Below are positions 34,514-43,214 of a stretch of DNA of 64,000 nt, in pieces. Under the pieces are notes generated by a model. It worked only from the letters and a program-made list of their open reading frames with translations, searched no databases and was not told where the DNA came from. The DNA is from an uncultured Clostridia bacterium. Its GTDB lineage: Bacteria > Bacillota > Clostridia > UBA1381. Location of the stretch: contig CAKSUM010000012.1 in the NCBI GenBank assembly GCA_934501535.1, forward strand, positions 1 to 64,000. The letters are read 5' to 3'. Both the position numbers and the translations under genes were made by a program. The stretch's first letter is position 1; every line of letters starts with the position of its first letter.

Positions 34514-37500
34514 CTAATTTAATCCCAAAAGTTTTTGCATATAATAATAATTTTCTTTTGCAAAATCGCCAAAATATGTACTTTGTGGTTTGGAATGAGG
34601 TCCATTAGCACCATATTCACCTATGTTATATAGTGTAGCCATAATTGCTGTTCTACCATCAATTTCAGGGTATGCTTCTCTCCAAATATCTTGAATATAT
34701 GCCAAATCAGCCGCTGCATACATAATGCTGATGGCGGGATTTTCCAATGCTTTTGCCCTCGCCATTATTTCTGTTCCATGCACAAAACCAATTCCCGGAA
34801 TATTCCAACCGCCATCTTTTGCTAATATTTTTGGCATATAGCCCAAATTTTCGAGATTTTTTGCTGTAGACATCCTTACCTGCGCTACACCGATAGAAGT
34901 ATTTATTCCATAAAATCCACCAATTGTATCCGTCACATCATCCTTCCAGTCTACATTTAGTCTTTGCTCTGCATAAATTGTTGCCGCTAAGATACTCGGA
35001 TTAACACCAAATTCTTGTGCTGCAGAAATTATATATGATGTATTATTCCTAATAATCCTATCTGCTTCTTTTTGCGAACGTAACCCATTTTCATCCACAT
35101 ACATAACCGGATTATTATTTCCGTAGACATACCAGTTATACCCGTCCTCTGCCGGGTCTTGCTGGGTGAATCTGCCGGTTGTCGGGTCATAATAGCGTGC
35201 ACGAAGATAGTAAAGTCCCGTACTCTCATCATACGTCTGTCCGAAATACCTGAACGGATTATGCACTGTTTCTTCTTTGGTTATAAAATTACCCCAAACA
35301 TCATAATCATAGCGGTTTACTATATTTCCGTCCGTATCAACGATTTGAATTACATCGCCGTGTCCGTTATACAGGTAATAATAGCTCTCACCGGTCAGAA
35401 AATCAATCTGTGCAAGCACTCTGTCCGGACCCCAGATATACTGACGTATCGGGTGCACGGCAACTTTCTGCTCGGAATCTATCGTGACATACATAAGAGC
35501 TGCTTCTGCCACAAGTCGTGCATCTTTATCATAGATGAAATACGTCGGCATATCGGAATTTTCGCGTTTTACAAACCGGCTGCCGTTTATTCCGTATGCT
35601 GCCTTAGTCACATCACCGTCAACTGTCGCACGCGTCATATCATCATAAATATCATACTGATATGCCACAGATTTCTCCGCAAGAAAATCTATCTGCTCAA
35701 AGTTCGCCTTTCTGTTCCCACGAAAATCATATTCGTAGTACGAATCCGCACCCTTATCCCCGTCAACGCTTGCGATACGGTTCAGCTTATCATATGTGAA
35801 CGCCGTATTTTTCTGCACGCCGTCAACCGTTTCGGCAACCGAGACAATATTGTTATTCTTGTCATATTCATAGCTATATTCCGAAAGCACAGCCGAGCCT
35901 TTTGTATTTGTCAGCGTTTTAAGCCTCGAAAGTCCGTCATAGGTATACACCGACTTTAAAACACTTCCATCCAACAGAGGAGGATAGGTGACCGATCTCA
36001 GTTTGCCGTCGGCATAAAATTCATAGCTTGCATTTGCGTTGTCTGAGCTATCCTTTGCACCGTCTGTCACCTGTACGCGTGAAATTCGGTTTTTATCATA
36101 TTCCCAATATGTGCCGAGCGTATATTTTCTTTGGTTGACATCATCAACGCACGAATAGGTTGCAGACGTCACATTGCCCATATTATCATAAGTATAGCCG
36201 GTTTGCGGCTGGAAAAATACGTTTTCGGCACCTGTCGCATAATAGTATTTTGATTTGTCCGTCAGCAGCTTGCCCGTCGGCGAATATGATGTATTTCTGA
36301 CCTCGGAAAAGCTTCCGACATATTTCTGCGTTTCGGGGTTATAGCTTGCGTTTATCTTAATCGTCATCGACGAACCGAACGGCGTCAGATATTGATACTG
36401 TTCGTCCGACAGTGTGGAGTCTGTGTCTACAATGTAACTTCTGTCGCAGACGCCTGCCGCGTTATACTCAGAATTATGCAGCCTGCCGTTTTTGTCCTGC
36501 ATCTGCTCGAGCTGACCGAGTGCGTTATACGTATATGTATTGCTGTTGGCACTGTTATCCGTATCCGAAATCAGTCTGCCCGCGCCGTCATATTCTCTCT
36601 GATACAGAATATGTTCCTCACCGTTTTGTGCGGTTATCGTCTGCTTTTTGATATTCCCGAAAATATCATAGCTGTTTTTTATTGTCTCGCTGTTTGCATT
36701 TTCCGTTGCAATGCAGCGATTGAGCTTATCGTAAGAATTTTGTGTTGTGTACCCCTTTGCGTCGGTGATACCCGTCACATTGCCGGCAATATCATATGTA
36801 TACTGCACCTCTGCAAAGCTATCCGGGTAACTGTCATATGCTTTTTCGCTCACCACTCGCTGCATACGGTCATATTTCTGTTCGGATATATTCTGCTTTT
36901 GAGTTTCGCCGCTTGCCATAAAATATGACATCGCACAAAAGCCTACATCAATACTATCTCTATTGTACTCTGTAATGTGCTGATTGTCAAATATATCCAC
37001 AATTTTTACACATCTGTCCAAGCCATCATAGTATTCCTTGGTTTGGTTCCCGTCCGGGTCAATTGTGGTCTTAATATTGTTTTTAGTGTCATAAATATAG
37101 CTTGTTGTGAGATATTCCGACACGCCGCCGACATTATCGATGACATTTTTCTCAATCAGCTCACCTGTGCCCATATAATAATTGACCTCATCGCCGATAT
37201 AATACAGGCTGCATGCGGCAAGCTCCGTATCTGTAGGTTTTTCCGTCTCAATCTGCGATACATCATAGTATCTGAGCGTTGACCCAATCGCCTGTGCGAT
37301 AAGCTTTCCGTCGGTTATACCGGCATAATCGCTGCGGCTGACCGTTACATATCGGATATTCTCTACCGGAAGAATATCCACGTCTTTCTCGTTGAAATCA
37401 CTGTATGCTGCATATTTCGGGTAGACTATTCTCGTCTCTCGTCCTAGCTTATCATACTCAAAATATGTCGAGTTTCCGTCATTGTCGGTCTGCGAGCTGA

Positions 37501-39994
37501 CCGTACCCAAAAGCATATTATATGTGTATGCGGTCTGCGACATTTTTCCGCCCACGGTTCTCTTTACCGTCGAGGGGTATGCATAGCCTGTCGCGGCGGT
37601 ATAGATTTCCTCCACAACCAAGCTGTCCGCACCGTTTACGGTTGTTGTTGTTTTCTTCGACACCCGTCCGTCCGATGTGTATTCGTAGTCATAGCGCGTC
37701 TGCGTACCGTCAGCGGCAGTAATTTGCGAGAGACGTTTTTGGTCATTATATTTATATCGCTCAACGCACCTTGTATTTAAATCACGATACCACGCCTTAC
37801 TCGTCATAAATCCGGTTTGTGCGTCATAGGTGTAAGACGTCCCGTATTTTTCGCGTGCCGAACCGATTACGGTGTCATAGTCTACTTCCTGGGTTTCAAG
37901 CGTTATGCGTCCGTATGCCTTATTCTGCCTTGTTTCAAAGCCGTTTTGCACATAAGATTCATATGAATGACTTCCGTTTGAATAGGTTATTTTTGTACGT
38001 ACCGGACGCTTTTGCAGATAGTCGGTCACTTCATAATTAATATTGAGTGCATTGCCGACAGGGTTATCATATGCCGCGGAGGTGTATTTAAGCAGAACAG
38101 CCCCGTCATGCTTGTAAAAATCACGCCGCATGCTTGACTTTTCATGAATTTCACGCGTTGTGCAGACGCTCTTTCCGTCTTGCACAGCCGATGCAGAGCA
38201 GTTCCTGGGATACGCGGTATAGTCACCGGTGTATTTATATCTGACACGGTTTTTAAAATGCGATTCATTCAATTTATTGCCGCTTGAAACAGTCAGCTCA
38301 TAATCTCCGCGTTCGGTTGTCCGGTATGCCTCGGATATCCCGCTGTGTCCGAGATTTCTCTCGGTCAGCTCATATTCATAATACGTATCCGACCGCGGTC
38401 TTATAATATTCCCAAGAAGATAGACAAGGTTGTTGCAGTTGCCGCTTGTGTTTGCCACAAATCCCGAATTAAGCGATTTATCGGCAAAAGTGAACTTTAC
38501 GGAATTTGCATATTTCCGCGAGCCGTCAATTATTGCCGGATAATAGCTTGTCACCTCGCCTATTGCATTGGTAAATGACGTCAGCACCGGTTCGGTTGAC
38601 AGCGTTTCGCCGCCGCGGTTTACCTCAACCATTTTCTTTTCGTAGGAAAGCGCTATTTCCTCGTCCTGCTCAAGCGGTGATGTAACCGTAAGGGTGATGT
38701 CCTCATACTCTCCACCCTCATTGTACGAAAACCGAACCCTGCGCCCCACGCTGTCGGTTATCGATGATATAATAGGACAATTTCTCGATCCGTAAAAATT
38801 CTTTGCGGTATAGTTGAATGTGATTTTATTTCCAAATCTGTCACAGATAGTTAAAAGTTCACCGCGGGAGCCGAAATAGTATTTTCTGCCGTCGGCGTCG
38901 CTTACGATATAGTCAATACGCCCAGATGTGCATATGCTCCCGTCATAGTCAAAATAGTCCTCAAAGGTAATATCGCCGCCTACATAATTTGCAAAGGAAT
39001 AGTCGCCGCCGCTATATTCCACTACCATAACGCCGCCCTTGCCGTCATGGTAGTAGAGCCCCTTGGGGATTTCAGCTGTATCATCATAATTATCCTTTAT
39101 AATCTGCACCGACGGAAAACTCCATGACCAGCCGGCACCGAGATTATACCTCTCACGCTGATAGCTTGTTGCGGTGATTTCGGAGGTGTAGTAATACGGA
39201 ACATACACCTCGTCGCCCTCGCTGCACTTTGAATATGACGCACTGTATATGAAGTTACCGCCGTCCGTGTCACGGCTTTCAATTTCTTCTTTTCGCAGTT
39301 TTGCCTCACTCTCGGTTGCACACGGATATTGATATGTACTTGTTTCGCCGGTTTCCTTGTTATACACCGATTCCGTTACAACATACGTACCCTGCGGCAT
39401 TGAAAAGTTTATCCCATTCATTTTGATACCGGAGGTTTTTGTATACAGTTCAGCCTCTGCAAGACTGTAATATCTTTCAAGCCGCAAATCCAATCCGTCA
39501 ACGCCCGGCAGTACCAAATCGGTTTCGGTAACAATTAAATTACCGGTCATCGGATCTATATATTCCGTGCCGATATTATCGCCTACAAAGCCATATCTTC
39601 CGGTTTGGTTTTGCAGTGCAAAGGAGTCTCTGCCGTTAATAACGCCAAGACGATGCTCTGTGTCCGTGCCGGTTGCACTATTGCTGAAAAGTGTCGCCTC
39701 TGCCGAATTTGTACCGCCGGATATTTCAATCGGACTGTCATCTACCGGGATTTCGGGCAGCTTGCCGGTGTACGGCGATATGCTGTCAAGGTTTGCCGCA
39801 GCTTTCTGCATTGCAGGCAAGACCGGCATCTCTGACGGTCTTTCTATCGACGGAACATCTGAATTTTCAATGTCATATGCAAATTCATTGTTGTATTCGC
39901 TGCCAAGTTCAATATCCGGCCTATCGGCAAAAGCCGTAAGCGATGCACAAATCATTGAGGCTGTTAATATTATTGATATAACTTTCTTTTTCAT
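34514..39994 (-). CDS. Secreted RHS-repeat protein with lysozyme-like C-terminal tip
   Basis: A 1,826-aa exported protein. Signal peptide: KKKVISIILTASMICASLTAFA. Residues about 130-1,600 hold RHS/YD repeats that fold into a hollow shell (for example YDKLGRETRIVYPKY, YDGLDRCVKIVD, YDSLSRLKTLTN-like). The core ends with GLYYLRARYYDPTTGRFTQQDP. The last 189 residues (1638-1826) are the variable tip; AAQEFGVNPSILAATIYAEQ, INTSIGVAQVRMSTAKNLE and MYAAADLAYIQDIW resemble a transglycosylase/lysozyme. The tip ends TYFGDFAKENYYYMQKLLGLN. It is probably a contact-dependent toxin. Its ATG overlaps the 284-aa gene upstream. Confidence 0.85.
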   Translation of the reverse strand: MKKKVISIILTASMICASLTAFADRPDIELGSEYNNEFAYDIENSDVPSIERPSEMPVLPAMQKAAANLDSISPYTGKLPEIPVDDSPIEISGGTNSAEATLFSNSATGTDTEHRLGVINGRDSFALQNQTGRYGFVGDNIGTEYIDPMTGNLIVTETDLVLPGVDGLDLRLERYYSLAEAELYTKTSGIKMNGINFSMPQGTYVVTESVYNKETGETSTYQYPCATESEAKLRKEEIESRDTDGGNFIYSASYSKCSEGDEVYVPYYYTSEITATSYQRERYNLGAGWSWSFPSVQIIKDNYDDTAEIPKGLYYHDGKGGVMVVEYSGGDYSFANYVGGDITFEDYFDYDGSICTSGRIDYIVSDADGRKYYFGSRGELLTICDRFGNKITFNYTAKNFYGSRNCPIISSITDSVGRRVRFSYNEGGEYEDITLTVTSPLEQDEEIALSYEKKMVEVNRGGETLSTEPVLTSFTNAIGEVTSYYPAIIDGSRKYANSVKFTFADKSLNSGFVANTSGNCNNLVYLLGNIIRPRSDTYYEYELTERNLGHSGISEAYRTTERGDYELTVSSGNKLNESHFKNRVRYKYTGDYTAYPRNCSASAVQDGKSVCTTREIHEKSSMRRDFYKHDGAVLLKYTSAAYDNPVGNALNINYEVTDYLQKRPVRTKITYSNGSHSYESYVQNGFETRQNKAYGRITLETQEVDYDTVIGSAREKYGTSYTYDAQTGFMTSKAWYRDLNTRCVERYKYNDQKRLSQITAADGTQTRYDYEYTSDGRVSKKTTTTVNGADSLVVEEIYTAATGYAYPSTVKRTVGGKMSQTAYTYNMLLGTVSSQTDNDGNSTYFEYDKLGRETRIVYPKYAAYSDFNEKDVDILPVENIRYVTVSRSDYAGITDGKLIAQAIGSTLRYYDVSQIETEKPTDTELAACSLYYIGDEVNYYMGTGELIEKNVIDNVGGVSEYLTTSYIYDTKNNIKTTIDPDGNQTKEYYDGLDRCVKIVDIFDNQHITEYNRDSIDVGFCAMSYFMASGETQKQNISEQKYDRMQRVVSEKAYDSYPDSFAEVQYTYDIAGNVTGITDAKGYTTQNSYDKLNRCIATENANSETIKNSYDIFGNIKKQTITAQNGEEHILYQREYDGAGRLISDTDNSANSNTYTYNALGQLEQMQDKNGRLHNSEYNAAGVCDRSYIVDTDSTLSDEQYQYLTPFGSSMTIKINASYNPETQKYVGSFSEVRNTSYSPTGKLLTDKSKYYYATGAENVFFQPQTGYTYDNMGNVTSATYSCVDDVNQRKYTLGTYWEYDKNRISRVQVTDGAKDSSDNANASYEFYADGKLRSVTYPPLLDGSVLKSVYTYDGLSRLKTLTNTKGSAVLSEYSYEYDKNNNIVSVAETVDGVQKNTAFTYDKLNRIASVDGDKGADSYYEYDFRGNRKANFEQIDFLAEKSVAYQYDIYDDMTRATVDGDVTKAAYGINGSRFVKRENSDMPTYFIYDKDARLVAEAALMYVTIDSEQKVAVHPIRQYIWGPDRVLAQIDFLTGESYYYLYNGHGDVIQIVDTDGNIVNRYDYDVWGNFITKEETVHNPFRYFGQTYDESTGLYYLRARYYDPTTGRFTQQDPAEDGYNWYVYGNNNPVMYVDENGLRSQKEADRIIRNNTSYIISAAQEFGVNPSILAATIYAEQRLNVDWKDDVTDTIGGFYGINTSIGVAQVRMSTAKNLENLGYMPKILAKDGGWNIPGIGFVHGTEIMARAKALENPAISIMYAAADLAYIQDIWREAYPEIDGRTAIMATLYNIGEYGANGPHSKPQSTYFGDFAKENYYYMQKLLGLN

Positions 39995-40845
39995 TCTACA
40001 CCTCCGACTGTTTTGCTAAGCAAATTTCCCATATTGTCATAGGCGTAAAACACGGACCTTCCGTTTGCCTTGTCAAATTGTATAAGGCGGTTGTCAGCGT
40101 CATAATAGTATGCGTTGATACCGCTTTCGCCGTCAAAATTAACAGCCGTTTTTATCGGGAACATTCCGGCTAAAGAGTCCCAAAACATCAGTCTTGCACT
40201 GTATTCGTTCTCCGTATCAAAACGGTATATAAGCCTTGCATTGCCGTTTTGCCCTGCCGGTGCCGGTAGCTGTACTCTTTTTACTGTATATAATCTGCCA
40301 TCGCTTGTATATGTTGCAAGAATAACAGATATTGTCCGGTCATTTGCAGTACTGTTTTCCAGCCCGAAAAGGCAGTCCATTTGTGCATTATCTATAATCC
40401 TTAAGCCATTTTCGCCAACATTCACACCATTGATTTTTATTTGGGATGAAAGCGCTAAGCCGTCCGCCATATTTATTATGCCTGCTGAATTTCTTCTCGC
40501 ATGAAGGGCAGCTGCATGATTTTCCTCAGTCCGCTTCGGAGTAATGTATACAGGTGCACTTAAGGTCTCGCCCCACTCAAAAATTATCGCAAAGCCGATG
40601 CCTGAAAAATCAATGTTTACCCACGCACCGTTGTCATAGTCCTTTAATTTACCGGTGAATATCATAGTTTTTTCATTGCCTATTTGTGTTGTAACCTCAA
40701 CCTGTAAGTTTGAGTTGTCAACATCGGCATTAATGCGTTCCTGTGCCTCGGTGATGCTCACTTCCGGTACATCTGCATATGTTGCTGCCGGTGCAAGCAT
40801 TATTGTTGCAAGAATTGCAGCCGCTTTTCTTTGTTTATCTTTCAT
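39991..40845 (-). CDS. Secreted protein with one C-terminal RHS-type repeat
   Basis: A 284-aa exported protein. The signal peptide is KDKQRKAAAILATIMLAPAATYA. The middle (30-230) is beta-rich with an unknown fold (TQIGNEKTMIFTGKLKDYDNGAWVNIDF). The last ~50 residues hold one YD repeat (NAYYYDADNRLIQFDKANGR, FYAYDNMGNLLSKTV). GGGGG lies eight bases before the ATG at 40845. It overlaps the RHS gene start as ATGA, so it may be the split-off N-terminal part of the RHS machine, or an accessory that joins its shell. The leader before it contains a terminator-like hairpin. Confidence 0.65.
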   Translation of the reverse strand: MKDKQRKAAAILATIMLAPAATYADVPEVSITEAQERINADVDNSNLQVEVTTQIGNEKTMIFTGKLKDYDNGAWVNIDFSGIGFAIIFEWGETLSAPVYITPKRTEENHAAALHARRNSAGIINMADGLALSSQIKINGVNVGENGLRIIDNAQMDCLFGLENSTANDRTISVILATYTSDGRLYTVKRVQLPAPAGQNGNARLIYRFDTENEYSARLMFWDSLAGMFPIKTAVNFDGESGINAYYYDADNRLIQFDKANGRSVFYAYDNMGNLLSKTVGGVE

Positions 40846-40873
40846 ATACATTTCCCCCTTTGTAAAATAAAAA

Positions 40874-40919
40874 GGACAAGACCAAAAACCTGCAAATCAT
40901 GCAAGTTTCAGTCTTGTCC
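40874..40919 (-). terminator. Leader terminator hairpin A before the RHS operon
   Basis: On the minus strand GGACAAGAC (40911-40919) pairs with GTCTTGTCC (40874-40882), followed by TTTTTATTTT. It lies 23 bp upstream of the first ATG region of the RHS operon, and the only good promoter (40991-41019) is upstream of it, so it should attenuate the operon. Element B (41190-41223) is related. Confidence 0.7.
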
Positions 40920-40940
40920 CAATGTGATACATTTCCCCAT
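40908..40940 (-). CDS. Possible 10-aa leader peptide
   Basis: ATG-GGG-AAA... encodes MGKCITLGQD and stops inside the left arm of terminator A. AAAGGAG lies six bases before the ATG, an unusually good site for such a short ORF. Its ATG is in the loop of the 40929-40946 hairpin. Translation could affect folding of the terminator. Alternatively the sequence is only a structured RNA. Confidence 0.4.
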   Translation of the reverse strand: MGKCITLGQD

Positions 40941-40946
40941 AAATGT
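40929..40946 (-). promoter_or_regulatory. AUGGGG-loop hairpin of leader element A
   Basis: On the minus strand ACATTT pairs with AAATGT around the loop ATGGGG. The related element B has AATTT and AAATT around the same ATGGGG loop, so the stem changes while pairing is kept. It lies between the promoter and terminator A of the RHS operon. Confidence 0.5.
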
Positions 40947-40990
40947 CTCCTTTTGTAAGTAATGTTTTTACAAATCATTCCATTATTTGT

Positions 40991-41019
40991 ATTATATCAT
41001 ACATTTTAAATCTTCGCAA
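40991..41019 (-). promoter_or_regulatory. Promoter of the RHS operon, on a duplicated segment
   Basis: On the minus strand TTGCGA (41014-41019) and TATAAT (40991-40996) are 17 bp apart. The same promoter is duplicated at 42106-42134. Confidence 0.6.
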
Positions 41020-41093
41020 TAAACGCATTAAATATTTGTAAAACTGCACATTTATCAGGAACTGAATATGTTTATAATGTCCAAGCCGTTGCT
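40991..41093. repeat. 103-bp direct repeat, copy 1 (promoter plus 3' end of SLOG gene)
   Basis: Matches 42106-42208 with a single difference that I see (position 41089). It contains the last ~13 codons of the SLOG-family gene, its stop and a minus-strand promoter. Confidence 0.85.
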
Positions 41094-41150
41094 GTTATCG
41101 TAATTTATCGTATTTCTCGTTCTTCTTTCCAATTGATGCTCGCATCGCAT
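41055..41150 (-). pseudogene. 3' remnant of a second SLOG-family (DUF1273-like) gene
   Basis: The reading frame ends with RNTINYDNSNGLDIINIFSS, nearly the same as RNTVNYAKSSGLDIINIFSS at the end of the intact gene at 42170. Only about 31 codons remain and no promoter or ribosome site precedes it. It is a relic of a duplication or an unequal recombination. Confidence 0.75.
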
Positions 41151-41189
41151 AACTCTTTAACATCAACATTTTATTCAATTGCAACAAAA

Positions 41190-41247
41190 AACAAGACCAA
41201 AACTCACAAGCTCCGGTCTTGTTCCAATGCAATTTTCCCCATAAATT
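41190..41247 (-). terminator. Element B: terminator with AUGGGG-loop hairpin after the phosphatase gene
   Basis: On the minus strand: AATTT-ATGGGG-AAAATT hairpin (41231-41247), then GCATTGGAACAAGACC, then AACAAGACC/GGTCTTGTT stem (41190-41198 with 41215-41223) and TTTTTT. It lies 88 bp downstream of the phosphatase gene. The same layout occurs in element A. Confidence 0.6.
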
Positions 41248-41334
41248 ATTAGTTTGTCAAGCAATCACTTTTTAAACAATAGTATGGTATGTAAACATCA
41301 TTCGTCATATTTCAAAATCCATATATAATTATAC

Positions 41335-42051
41335 TCAGAAATTCACCTTATTGTTATATTTAGTCGGCAGTCCTTCAGCATATATATGCGAATCATTTGA
41401 CAACTCCAAAACCCTTGGGACAACAATTCCTTTATTTGCTTGAAATTCTATCACAGTCATACTGCTGTGACATACATCGAACCTTGTGCAAAATTCCGGG
41501 TATGGAATATCCAAAACACAGCTTAGAAATGCTAATCCGAATCCTTGATGTGCAAACAACGCTATTCTTCTATTATCATCTTCCCCATCATAATAGTAAC
41601 AACCATTGTCTGCATCGTGAACATATCCGAACTTTGCAAAAAAAGCGTTTGTTTCATCACTTATACGTTTTATTCCTTTTTCAAATCTTGAAAGTTTAGG
41701 GTGATTTATCCAATTTCTGCCCATAGAGCGTACCTCTTCTGACACAAACAACCGACGATATTCTTCTTGTTGAAATGCCCAAGCAAATTTATCATCCTCA
41801 CCAACTTTAACATGAAGTTCACTCGATGCATATCTTTCATTACACCAATCCATAGAAATAATTTCCTTATTCAGCAATTGAGCTGTCGGCAGTGCAGTTT
41901 GCTGTGCGCGTGTCGATGTTGATGCATATATTTCATCTATTCCGAATCGGGCAAGTCTTTTTGCAAGTGCCTGTGCCTGAAGATGTCCAAGCGGTGTTAA
42001 ACTGTCCGGATCATATATTGGTTCACCATGTCTGATATAAAAAAACAACAT
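41335..42051 (-). CDS. Histidine phosphatase family protein
   Basis: A 238-aa cytosolic protein of the phosphoglycerate-mutase-like histidine phosphatase superfamily. The catalytic RHG motif is at residues 7-9 (FYIRHGEPIYD); TSTRAQQTA provides the second arginine; the second histidine is in LFAHQGFGLAFLS. Residues about 60-140 form a larger insertion. These enzymes remove phosphate from small molecules or proteins; the substrate here is unknown. GGAAGGG precedes the ATG. The promoter is the duplicated one at 42106. It lies downstream of the SLOG gene. Confidence 0.8.
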   Translation of the reverse strand: MLFFYIRHGEPIYDPDSLTPLGHLQAQALAKRLARFGIDEIYASTSTRAQQTALPTAQLLNKEIISMDWCNERYASSELHVKVGEDDKFAWAFQQEEYRRLFVSEEVRSMGRNWINHPKLSRFEKGIKRISDETNAFFAKFGYVHDADNGCYYYDGEDDNRRIALFAHQGFGLAFLSCVLDIPYPEFCTRFDVCHSSMTVIEFQANKGIVVPRVLELSNDSHIYAEGLPTKYNNKVNF

Positions 42052-42105
42052 TTAAAAATTCCCTTCCTACGGCATAATATTGTTTATATACGCCGATACA
42101 TTTTA

Positions 42106-42134
42106 ATTATATCATACATTTTAAATCTTCGCAA
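42106..42134 (-). promoter_or_regulatory. Promoter of the histidine phosphatase gene, on a duplicated segment
   Basis: On the minus strand TTGCGA (42129-42134) and TATAAT (42106-42111) are 17 bp apart, about 55 bp before the phosphatase start. The same 103-bp segment lies upstream of the RHS operon. Confidence 0.6.
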
Positions 42135-42208
42135 TAAACGCATTAAATATTTGTAAAACTGCACATTTATCAGGAACTGAATATGTTTATAATGTCCAAG
42201 CCGCTGCT
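42106..42208. repeat. 103-bp direct repeat, copy 2
   Basis: The intact copy: the 3' end of the SLOG gene, its stop and the phosphatase promoter. Copy 1 is 1,115 bp to the left, with one difference noted. Confidence 0.85.
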
Positions 42209-42655
42209 TTTTGCATAGTTTACTGTATTTCGCGTGCCGCCGGTTATTCCGGCATATGCCGATATAAGCCGCGAGGCTCTGTCGCACATCCATTCATTCC
42301 GCCTTTGGTAGCAGGCTCTTGAATATTCCGAGCTTATCATTCTTACGGTATCTGCATTGTCAAGCACAAAATGATATAAAATTTGGTCTGCCTTGTGCCA
42401 TCGTTTTTCAAATCCCGGGTGAGGTATCGCCGCAACAAGATGCAGTCCCGAATTTTCACTCTTTTTCCTAACAACTATTTCCCCTGCCCAAAGGTCAACG
42501 CCGCGGCACATACCAACTATGAACGTTCTGTAGCTGTCACGGATTGCAGCGTCAATCGCCTGTTCAAGTTTTCTTTTTACTTCAAATTCGGAATATGTCA
42601 GCTTTTCCGGTCTGTGTCCCGTAAAGCAACAGCTATGCTCAATATTATTATTCAT
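42170..42655 (-). CDS. SLOG-family protein (DUF1273/YpsA-like)
   Basis: A 161-aa protein. CCFTGHRPEKL at 9-19 and IVGMCRGVDLWAGEIV at about 46-61 are typical of the SLOG/DUF1273 group, a Rossmann-like nucleotide-binding fold related to the DprA and lysine decarboxylase families. Members are thought to bind nucleotides or nucleotide-derived signals. AAAGGAG precedes the ATG. It is divergent from the XRE regulator at 42768. A truncated second copy is present at 41055-41150. A defence or signalling role is possible, but not shown here. Confidence 0.8.
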   Translation of the reverse strand: MNNNIEHSCCFTGHRPEKLTYSEFEVKRKLEQAIDAAIRDSYRTFIVGMCRGVDLWAGEIVVRKKSENSGLHLVAAIPHPGFEKRWHKADQILYHFVLDNADTVRMISSEYSRACYQRRNEWMCDRASRLISAYAGITGGTRNTVNYAKSSGLDIINIFSS

Positions 42656-42767
42656 TTATAATACTCCTTTTATGTTTTCCTATATTATATCTAATGTTTA
42701 CTATATAATACCATATAATAATTAGTTTGTAAATAGACTATAATATATTAAAAGTGAGGTATATATT

Positions 42768-43007
42768 ATGTTAGATAGTCAGTATAAAATGAATTTAATA
42801 AAAATAGGTCTGAAAATATCGTATTATCGCAAGCTAAGCGGTATGACACAAGAGGAACTTGCGGAAAGCTGCAATTTATCTGCCGGCTACATTTCACAGC
42901 TTGAAGGTCCTAACAGTTACTTTTGTCCGTCTTTAAAAACATTGTTCACAATTGCGGAAGTTTTAAATATACCTATGTATAAGTTGGTTGATATTGAGGA
43001 TAATTGA
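42768..43007 (+). CDS. XRE-family helix-turn-helix regulator
   Basis: A 79-aa protein consisting of one HTH_3/XRE domain: LKISYYRKLSGMTQEELAESCNLSAGYISQLEG, ending in a short helix (LFTIAEVLNIPMYKLVDIED). AGTGAGG precedes the ATG. It is transcribed away from the SLOG gene and towards the zinc-ribbon gene, whose stop is one base after its own. It probably represses itself and its neighbours by binding to the 42656-42767 intergenic region. Confidence 0.85.
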   Translation: MLDSQYKMNLIKIGLKISYYRKLSGMTQEELAESCNLSAGYISQLEGPNSYFCPSLKTLFTIAEVLNIPMYKLVDIEDN

Positions 43008-43008
43008 A

Positions 43009-43164
43009 CTAAAATGACTTGACATTTTTAAGTTCCACAAATTTTACACACCGTTTGCCGTTGTGCACACACATAAACGGGCACACCGGCTCTTTCGGGT
43101 CAAGCCTTTTCGTATCACGGCCCGTCTTACACACCGGGCACAGCTGTTTACCTGAATCAGTCAT
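43009..43164 (-). CDS. Small zinc-ribbon protein
   Basis: A 51-aa protein with two cysteine pairs (LCPVCKTGRDTKRL, then PVCPFMCVHNGKRC), consistent with one zinc-binding site. GGAAGTG precedes the ATG at 43164; a longer upstream reading is unlikely to be translated. It is the last gene of the conjugation operon here. Function unknown, but small zinc ribbons are common on conjugative elements. Confidence 0.65.
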   Translation of the reverse strand: MTDSGKQLCPVCKTGRDTKRLDPKEPVCPFMCVHNGKRCVKFVELKNVKSF

Positions 43165-43214
43165 ATTTACACTTCCTTTCCGTAAAAATGAGGGCGGCAC
43201 TGCCGCCCCTTTAT

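Noticed and set aside
35159..35959. 266-aa plus-strand frame within the RHS gene
   Set aside because: Antisense to clear YD repeats, with no promoter or ribosome site.
40870..40950. A c-di-GMP, fluoride or guanidine riboswitch upstream of the RHS operon
   Set aside because: None of the conserved cores that I know of these classes is present; only the hairpin, loop and terminator remain as evidence, so it is reported as unassigned.
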